The translations under genes and the position numbers were made by a program. Shown here one piece after another: positions 1-6,014 of a DNA stretch of 6,014 nucleotides. This DNA is from Anaerolineaceae bacterium 46_22. Its GTDB lineage: Bacteria; Chloroflexota; Anaerolineae; Anaerolineales; Anaerolineaceae. Within the stretch, counting starts at the first letter, position 1; each line of letters starts with the position of its first letter. The notes under the pieces were generated by a model. The model saw nothing but the letters and a program-made list of their open reading frames with translations. It was not told the origin of the DNA and did not search any database. The stretch covers positions 1 through 6,014 of the forward strand of contig LGHA01000077.1 of the NCBI GenBank assembly GCA_001508595.1, read 5' to 3'.

Positions 1-105
1 TGATGGTTCAATCCCATAAAACGCGTAAAATCCGATATATTTGTGGGGAATTAGATTGGTTATTTCCCAGAAATTAGAGTTTTTTCACTAGAGTCTTTAT
101 ATGCT

Positions 106-1203
106 TTAATAACGCAAAATTGCCGCAATATTGCCGGCTTCTTTCAACGGCTCAACATCTTCTAATACTTTCACCTCGGCGTTGTTTTTCAATGTATCTC
201 GCACAGCTAATTCAACTGCTGTGTCAATTCGCTCAAATGTATCACCGCAGAAAGGACAGGTATCTAATTCCTGCGTTGTCAGCAGTCCACAGCCTTTGCA
301 GCGGTAGCCTTCCTGCTCAAATTCCTGGCTGACCAGCAAAATTCTAACCCGACCTTCATGAATTGCATTCATTGTATCAATTAGACCGATCACACCATTG
401 CTGCCTTTAGCAGCCAGGGTAACTGCCTGGTTGACCAAAAATTTGTTAACTTTCTTTTGGGCATCCAGGGCTTCTTTTGTTGTTTGTTCCAAAACTTCAG
501 AATGGCTTGCAAGCATGCTCATTGGAAATTCACCCACAATAAGCGACTGCCACGATTTTGGCAGTTCATCTTTGAATCGGGCAATATTATTATCCGTTCC
601 ACCGATCATGATCCGTCGGATGTGGTGATGTTCAAAAAAGTCCGTTGCTTCACTGATTACTTCTTTGATGTTTTTCTCAATAATATTTTCGACATTACCG
701 CTGGCATCTGCGCCGCCCATACGCCCGTGCATGGCATTGCCGCCGCCTCGTTTTGTTTGCTTTACCTCATCTCCGGTGAAACCTTCCATCTCGCTTAATT
801 CACCCAAATTGAACGAAAAGAATCGGGCACCTTCTTTATCGACCAAAACAACCCCCCATCCAGTAAAAGTGTCTAATAAATTTACTAATGGGCGGATCGT
901 CGGATGTTTTCCAACATAAACCTTATCCGGTAAGGACACATTGAATTGATAGGTTTTGAAAAAATCGGCTGCCTGATCTGAAAAAACTGCCAAACCCTTT
1001 GCAGCCCAATCGTACTCAAGATTCACATAATGTTCGATTGCTTGAACATCTTCTGGGAGGTCAATCGCTTTCAATAAGTTTCGGAGCCGAAGTTTTGATG
1101 CTTCGGTATTCATATCGGTAGGATCCGTACTCAGGTAAAGACTTACAACCTGGTTTTCTGCGGAATAGTCCAAAAGCGCTTGCAGGTCTTTTTCGGAAAA
1201 CAT
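106..1203 (-). CDS. aRF1/eRF1-like bacterial release factor homologue (baeRF type) with zinc ribbon, GGQ replaced by GGG
   Basis: Predicted 365-residue cytosolic protein with the three-part plan of archaeal/eukaryotic class I release factors. Residues 1-105 form an N-terminal domain with no recognisable NIKS stop-codon motif. Residues about 112-235 form the middle domain, opening with WGVVLVDKEGARFF. Residues about 240-365 form an L7Ae-like third domain carrying a four-cysteine zinc ribbon (C302, C305, C316, C319). The C-terminus, NIAAILRY, closely resembles the end of archaeal aRF1 (IAAILRY). The loop expected to hold the catalytic GGQ reads KRGGGNAMHG (151-160), so Gln is replaced by Gly. 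An in-frame ATG lies 12 bases upstream (1213-1215), but I start at 1203 because GGAGG (1209-1213) sits 5 bases before this ATG and overlaps the upstream one. Bacterial members of this superfamily (baeRF, related to Vms1/VLRF1) are thought to act in ribosome rescue. The role here, release, rescue or a non-catalytic ribosome-binding function, is inference. Family assignment is fairly firm; the subfamily (perhaps baeRF family 10) is tentative. Confidence 0.85.
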   Translation of the reverse strand: MFSEKDLQALLDYSAENQVVSLYLSTDPTDMNTEASKLRLRNLLKAIDLPEDVQAIEHYVNLEYDWAAKGLAVFSDQAADFFKTYQFNVSLPDKVYVGKHPTIRPLVNLLDTFTGWGVVLVDKEGARFFSFNLGELSEMEGFTGDEVKQTKRGGGNAMHGRMGGADASGNVENIIEKNIKEVISEATDFFEHHHIRRIMIGGTDNNIARFKDELPKSWQSLIVGEFPMSMLASHSEVLEQTTKEALDAQKKVNKFLVNQAVTLAAKGSNGVIGLIDTMNAIHEGRVRILLVSQEFEQEGYRCKGCGLLTTQELDTCPFCGDTFERIDTAVELAVRDTLKNNAEVKVLEDVEPLKEAGNIAAILRY

Positions 1204-1208
1204 ATTTG

Positions 1209-1213
1209 CCTCC
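1209..1213 (-). promoter_or_regulatory. Ribosome binding site that fixes the start of the release-factor-like gene
   Basis: Read on the minus strand, GGAGG is followed by CAAAT and then ATG at 1203-1201. The same bases overlap an in-frame upstream ATG at 1215-1213, which has no Shine-Dalgarno sequence of its own. The downstream start is therefore preferred, and the protein begins MFSEKDLQ. Confidence 0.8.
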
Positions 1214-1214
1214 A

Positions 1215-1261
1215 TTGATCTTGTGAAATTATTAAGGTGAGTGCCTGATTTGCAAGATCAA
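1215..1261 (-). promoter_or_regulatory. Leader inverted repeat abutting the ribosome binding site of the release-factor-like gene
   Basis: A perfect 9-base inverted repeat has arms TTGATCTTG (1215-1223) and CAAGATCAA (1253-1261) with a 29-base spacer. If transcription starts near 1265, as the promoter at 1272-1300 predicts, the first arm lies at the very 5' end of the mRNA. The second arm ends one base before the Shine-Dalgarno sequence. It could be an mRNA hairpin that affects stability or translation, or a DNA operator. The repeat is seen directly; the function is inferred. Confidence 0.45.
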
Positions 1262-1271
1262 GCTTAATATA

Positions 1272-1300
1272 ATTTTATCTTAAACCAAATTCTTTATCAA
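1272..1300 (-). promoter_or_regulatory. Sigma-70-type promoter for the release-factor-like gene
   Basis: On the minus strand, TTGATA (1300-1295) is separated by exactly 17 bases from TAAAAT (1277-1272), giving near-consensus -35 and -10 boxes. It lies between the protease terminator and the release-factor-like gene, which would explain separate transcription of that gene. The expected start is near 1265, giving a leader of about 60 bases. The surrounding DNA is AT-rich, so chance matches are more likely than elsewhere. Confidence 0.6.
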
Positions 1301-1324
1301 AAATTGAGAGGAACATTGCTTAAA

Positions 1325-1363
1325 TTAATAAGAAAAACGCCGCAGTCCAAAAACTGCGGCGTT
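1325..1363 (-). terminator. Intrinsic terminator of the HtrA-type protease gene
   Basis: A perfect 10-base-pair stem (AACGCCGCAG at 1336-1345 with CTGCGGCGTT at 1354-1363, 8-base loop) starts 9 bases beyond the protease stop codon. On the minus strand it runs straight into TTTTTCTTATT. The GC-rich stem and U-rich tail are classic, and the tail lies on the correct side for the minus-strand gene. Confidence 0.9.
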
Positions 1364-1371
1364 ATCAACGA

Positions 1372-2571
1372 TTATCGTACAGATGCAGGTCTTTCACCCA
1401 GCACCACGGTGAAATCCATTTCCTCGCCATCTCTCAAGACGGTTAAGGTGATCTCATCACCCGGTTTTTTGTTGAGCATCATGTAGCTCAACATATCGCT
1501 GAACTGGAGCATTTCACGCCCATCTACGCCAATGATCAGGTCACCGCCAGCGAACATCCCCTGTACTTGCGTGGGTTGATTGCCTGCCCTGATGCCTGCC
1601 TGATCAGCAGGACCACCCGGAACAATTTCAGCTACGTAAGCGCCTGTTGCCTGGGATAAGCCTAAAAATTCAGCCTGTGTCAAGGATAATGATGAAAGTG
1701 CAGATAATCCTAGATAAGGATAATTGTAGGTGCCGCCTTCTTTAAGCGCGGGCAGAACAAGTTTTAAAATATTGGATGAAACGGCAAAACCGATACCTGT
1801 ATTCGCGGCGCCACCTTCCAGTGTGCTCCCGCTTGTTTGAATAGCTCGGTTGATACCAACCACCTCGCCGTTCAAATTCAATAAAGGACCACCCGAATTA
1901 CCGGGGTTGATGGTGGCATCCGTTTGTATCAAGTCGCCTGCGGAAAAATACGAGCCTGATTCTGTTTGCCGAATGGACTCAAGTGTGCGTCCACGAGCAG
2001 AGACGATGCCAGTGGTCATTGTGCCGCTTAATCCATAGGGGTTCCCGATGGCAATCACCGTTTGCCCGACGAGCACCCGATCAGAATCTCCCAGCGTTAA
2101 GGGATAAAGCTCATCCGGGTCAACGTTAACCTGAATAACTGCCAGGTCGGAATCAAGGTCTTCCCCGATGACCTCGCCAAACACTTTCAAGCCGCTTTGG
2201 AAATGGACTTCCACTTCCTCTGCGCCATCGACAACATGATAGTTGGTCACAATATGACCTTCTTTGTCGATGACAAAACCCGATCCAAGTCCCCCACCAA
2301 ATTGTGAGTAAACCTGGATAGATACCACACCCGGGCTAACCTGGTCATAAAGGTTGACCAGTGCGTCTTCCAACAGGACCTTGTTTGGTATTAATACCTC
2401 CGTCATTTGAGTAACTTCGGTCTCCGGTCGGACTTCAACAACCTCTTCTGGAACAATTGGCGTTGGTTCCATTTGCCTTGTGAAGAAGGGCAAGCTTGGG
2501 ATAGAACAGGCCATCATTGCCAAAATCAAAACACTAAGAATTAACCATAGTCGAAATTTGCGTGATTTCAT
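1372..2571 (-). CDS. htrA: HtrA/DegP-family (S1C) serine protease, probable lipoprotein, one PDZ domain
   Basis: A 399-residue trypsin-fold protease of the HtrA/Deg family, which degrades or refolds damaged envelope proteins outside the cytoplasmic membrane. Residues 1-21 are a signal sequence (basic MKSRKFR, then hydrophobic) ending in MMAC, so C22 could be lipidated. Met at -3 and -2 is an imperfect lipobox, and a plain membrane anchor is the alternative. A Pro/Glu-rich linker covers about 23-63. The complete catalytic triad is visible: H112 in TNYHVVDG, D142 in DSDLAVIQV and S226 in NPGNSGGPL. One C-terminal PDZ domain (about 285-392, from YLGLSA to the end) should bind substrate C-termini. 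DegP has two PDZ domains; DegS-like and many Gram-positive-type HtrA proteins have one. AAAGGAAA lies at 2577-2584, its AGGA core 7 bases before the ATG. The gene is transcribed alone, ending at the terminator 1325-1363. I could not assign its promoter confidently. Confidence 0.93.
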   Translation of the reverse strand: MKSRKFRLWLILSVLILAMMACSIPSLPFFTRQMEPTPIVPEEVVEVRPETEVTQMTEVLIPNKVLLEDALVNLYDQVSPGVVSIQVYSQFGGGLGSGFVIDKEGHIVTNYHVVDGAEEVEVHFQSGLKVFGEVIGEDLDSDLAVIQVNVDPDELYPLTLGDSDRVLVGQTVIAIGNPYGLSGTMTTGIVSARGRTLESIRQTESGSYFSAGDLIQTDATINPGNSGGPLLNLNGEVVGINRAIQTSGSTLEGGAANTGIGFAVSSNILKLVLPALKEGGTYNYPYLGLSALSSLSLTQAEFLGLSQATGAYVAEIVPGGPADQAGIRAGNQPTQVQGMFAGGDLIIGVDGREMLQFSDMLSYMMLNKKPGDEITLTVLRDGEEMDFTVVLGERPASVR

Positions 2572-2740
2572 GTCGGTTTCCTTTCTTTCTCAATACACCA
2601 TCTTAGCCCAAAATCGTAAGATAGGTATTAACGATCAGGATCATGGTTTGATATACGTTTTAAGGCCGAAATGTCTTAGATTGTCTTTCGGTTTTCAATA
2701 AGCTTAAGTTTATACACTTAGCTGAATTATTCAAATATGT

Positions 2741-2754
2741 GTCAATGGTTTGAC
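2741..2754. repeat. Short inverted repeat in the divergent intergenic region
   Basis: GTCAA-TGGT-TTGAC is a perfect 5-base inverted repeat with a 4-base spacer. It lies between the divergent protease and LysM genes, 25 bases upstream of the LysM -35 box. It could be an operator for a dimeric regulator, but it is short enough to occur by chance in AT-rich DNA. The rest of the 2572-2864 region shows only the LysM promoter and ribosome binding site. Confidence 0.25.
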
Positions 2755-2779
2755 CAAGTTTGCCTACCTGAGGCTAACC

Positions 2780-2808
2780 TTGACGCTAAAATCGGATTAT
2801 GCTACTAT
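2780..2808 (+). promoter_or_regulatory. Sigma-70-type promoter of the LysM lipoprotein gene
   Basis: TTGACG (2780-2785) and TACTAT (2803-2808) are separated by exactly 17 bases, with a TGC extended -10 element directly before the -10 box. Transcription should begin near 2815, leaving a leader of about 50 bases before the ATG at 2865. AAGGAGA at 2851-2857 is the ribosome binding site, 7 bases from the start. This is the best promoter match in the window. Confidence 0.75.
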
Positions 2809-2864
2809 CCTATTAACATCATATTCAGAAAATTTATATCTTTTCAAAAGAAGGAGATGCAGCA

Positions 2865-3464
2865 ATGACCAAAAAAATAGGGATTGTCATTGTCAGCCTT
2901 GTGCTTTTCTCCCTGGGTCTTTCCGGGTGTAAAATGCCCGCTTCACAGGCGCCAGAAACGCCAACGGGCGAGATTAAAACCACCCCCATTGTCATTCAAA
3001 CCGATGCGCCTGCAATGGTCACGCAAACAGAAGTGGCAAAAACAGCAGAAGCAACATCCGGGGAACCTGAAACAAGCCCCACAAGTACGCCTGAACCCAC
3101 AAGGGTTATTGCTGTTCCCACGGTTACTCGACCTGCGGAATATACCCTGCAAGAAGGCGAATACATCTATTGTATTGCCAGGCGTTTTAACGTTGATCCT
3201 GCTGATATTCTGGAGGCAAATGGGCTTGGTGAAAATGATCTCCTCAGCCCGGGTGATACTTTGGTTATTCCGCAAACTGGTTCCTGGGAGGGTGCGGGAC
3301 GTGTTCGAAATCCACACCCGGATACCTACACCGTTGATCCGGGCGACAATATTTACTCTGTTGCCTGTTATTATGGTGATGTCTCACCTGAGGCGATCAT
3401 TGCTGTCAACGAATTACAAGAACCCTATGATCTCACTCCCGGGCAAACACTACAAATTCCATAA
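2865..3464 (+). CDS. Secreted lipoprotein with two C-terminal LysM domains
   Basis: A 199-residue exported lipoprotein. Residues 1-21 form a signal peptide (MTKK, then a hydrophobic stretch) ending in the canonical lipobox LSGC, so C22 should be lipidated and anchor the protein to the membrane. Residues about 23-90 are a low-complexity Thr/Pro/Glu/Ala linker. Two LysM modules follow at about 92-136 (YTLQEGEYIYCIARRFNVD to LVIP) and 153-199 (YTVDPGDNIYSVACYYGD to LQIP). LysM domains bind N-acetylglucosamine-containing glycans, mainly peptidoglycan. There is no attached catalytic domain, so a structural or wall-binding role is inferred. Each LysM has one cysteine (C103, C168) near its first helix. 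The YCIARRF wording is, from memory, common in Anaerolineae LysM proteins. The gene has its own promoter and is followed after 33 bases by a terminator hairpin. Confidence 0.9.
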   Translation: MTKKIGIVIVSLVLFSLGLSGCKMPASQAPETPTGEIKTTPIVIQTDAPAMVTQTEVAKTAEATSGEPETSPTSTPEPTRVIAVPTVTRPAEYTLQEGEYIYCIARRFNVDPADILEANGLGENDLLSPGDTLVIPQTGSWEGAGRVRNPHPDTYTVDPGDNIYSVACYYGDVSPEAIIAVNELQEPYDLTPGQTLQIP

Positions 3465-3497
3465 AGTCAGGAACTAAATAAAAATTCAATGCAACGG

Positions 3498-3537
3498 GCT
3501 GCGCTTATCAATTTTATAAGAGCGCAGCTTTTTAGTT
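3498..3537 (+). terminator. Intrinsic terminator between the LysM and Nudix genes
   Basis: GCTGCGC (3498-3504) pairs with GCGCAGC (3522-3528). The stem extends by TTAT/ATAA around a two-base bulge and is followed by TTTTTAGTT. It should end the LysM transcript. The T-tract ends only about 10 bases before the ribosome binding site of the Nudix gene, so that gene may depend on read-through or on a promoter upstream of this hairpin. Confidence 0.8.
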
Positions 3538-3551
3538 AAATGAGGTGCAAA

Positions 3552-4082
3552 ATGGACAATCGAATAATTGGGAAAGAATATTATTATCGGGGACATGTGT
3601 TTGATGTTTCCAAGGTTCATGTCAAATTACCGGATGGTCGTGAGCGAGGTTATGACCTGGTGGAACACAGTGATTCAGTGACCATTGTGCCCGTTTCTGC
3701 GGATGGACTTCTTTACTTCGTCGCCCAGCACAGAATTGGGGCTGGTCAAGAACTTTTGGAGTTGCCAGCAGGAGTGCTCGACAATGATGAGCAACCAATT
3801 AAAGCTGCCAATCGAGAACTGCAGGAAGAAATTGGCAAAGCTGCTGGTGAACTCCAGGAACTGGGTGGTTTTTATCTTGCTCCCGGCTATTCCGATGAAT
3901 TCATGCTTGTTTATCTTGCGACGGGTTTGTATGAGTCACCCCTTGATCCTGATGAGGATGAATTTTTACAAATCGTCACAATGCCAGTTGAGGAAGCTTA
4001 TCAAAAGGCTTATTCTGGTGAAATATCCGATGGCAAAACACTGGCTTCCTTATTGCTTGCAAAACCCTTTCTCATTCCTTAA
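3552..4082 (+). CDS. Nudix hydrolase, ADP-ribose pyrophosphatase type
   Basis: A 176-residue cytosolic Nudix enzyme, predicted to hydrolyse ADP-ribose (or a related nucleoside-diphosphate sugar) to AMP and ribose 5-phosphate using Mg2+. The Nudix box GX5EX7REUXEEXGU is present at 74-96: G74, E80, R88, E89, E92, E93 and G95 all fit, but the final hydrophobic position is K96. A proline (P111, in LAPGYSDE) lies about 15 residues beyond the box, the spacing known to mark ADP-ribose pyrophosphatases. The N-terminal strands (YYYRGHVFDVSKV, then RERGYDLVEHSDSVTIVP) also match that subfamily and its usual length. An in-frame ATG occurs 12 bases earlier (3540-3542), but GAGGTG at 3542-3547 overlaps it and is well spaced for the ATG at 3552, so I use the latter. 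No convincing promoter lies between the hairpin at 3498-3537 and the start. Exact substrate is inferred. Confidence 0.9.
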   Translation: MDNRIIGKEYYYRGHVFDVSKVHVKLPDGRERGYDLVEHSDSVTIVPVSADGLLYFVAQHRIGAGQELLELPAGVLDNDEQPIKAANRELQEEIGKAAGELQELGGFYLAPGYSDEFMLVYLATGLYESPLDPDEDEFLQIVTMPVEEAYQKAYSGEISDGKTLASLLLAKPFLIP

Positions 4083-4158
4083 TTCTTATTTTTAAGCTGC
4101 CTTATTGGAAGGTCCGATATTACTGTTGTGTCTTCAAAAGTATACGGACATGACATGA

Positions 4159-6014
<1,856 letters not shown>

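Noticed and set aside
3..77. Short plus-strand reading frame at the window edge (24 codons beginning MVQSHKTRKIR, stop at 75-77), possibly the tail of an upstream gene, followed by the ATTTC-CCA-GAAAT palindrome and a T run.
   Set aside because: Too short to recognise, with no ribosome binding site or homology I can name. The 5-base-pair stem is AT-rich and overlaps the frame, so neither a gene end nor a terminator can be supported.
120..919. Several plus-strand open frames of 70-113 codons opposite the release-factor-like gene.
   Set aside because: They are antisense to a clearly coding gene, have low-complexity implausible proteins and lack ribosome binding sites.
2480..2701. Plus-strand frame of 73 codons spanning the start of the protease gene and the divergent region.
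   Set aside because: It overlaps the protease signal-peptide region antisense, has no Shine-Dalgarno sequence and shows no recognisable domain.
2740..2745. TTGACA on the minus strand as a -35 box for the protease gene.
   Set aside because: At 16-18 bases downstream the best hexamers are AGCTAA, GCTAAG and CTAAGT, poor -10 boxes. The protease promoter is therefore left unassigned.

Overview
The window looks like chromosomal DNA of an anaerobic, fermentative bacterium, most likely from the class Anaerolineae (phylum Chloroflexota). Three things suggest this: LysM lipoproteins with the YCIARRF signature and Thr/Pro-rich linkers, a lipoprotein-type HtrA protease, and a bacterial homologue of archaeal release factor aRF1 next to a single-chain pyruvate:ferredoxin oxidoreductase. 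The taxon is inferred from protein style and was not searched. I see no mobile elements, CRISPR arrays, rRNA or tRNA.

Layout. Two genes are on the minus strand. The first (106-1203) encodes an aRF1/eRF1-like protein whose catalytic GGQ loop reads GGG. The second (1372-2571), upstream of it in transcription order, encodes an HtrA/DegP-type serine protease with one PDZ domain. A strong intrinsic terminator (1325-1363) ends the protease transcript. The release-factor-like gene then has its own promoter (1272-1300) and a short leader that can fold against its ribosome binding site. A 293-base divergent region follows, with a convincing promoter (2780-2808) for the plus-strand genes. These are a two-LysM lipoprotein (2865-3464), an ADP-ribose pyrophosphatase-type Nudix hydrolase (3552-4082) and the 5' half of pyruvate:ferredoxin oxidoreductase (4309 to beyond the window end). 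A hairpin-plus-T-tract terminator separates the LysM and Nudix genes. The 226 bases before the oxidoreductase hold a likely regulated promoter: a -10 box with no good -35, and a TGTGA-N6-TAACA element about 42 bases upstream of the expected start.

How the genes relate. They do not form one pathway. The protease and the LysM protein act outside the membrane on envelope quality control and cell-wall attachment. The release-factor homologue probably acts on stalled or terminating ribosomes. The Nudix enzyme clears ADP-ribose. The oxidoreductase is central to anaerobic pyruvate and acetyl-CoA metabolism. I see no undescribed multi-gene system here. The points most worth a second look are the altered GGQ loop, the leader hairpin of that gene and the putative redox or cAMP-type operator before the oxidoreductase.
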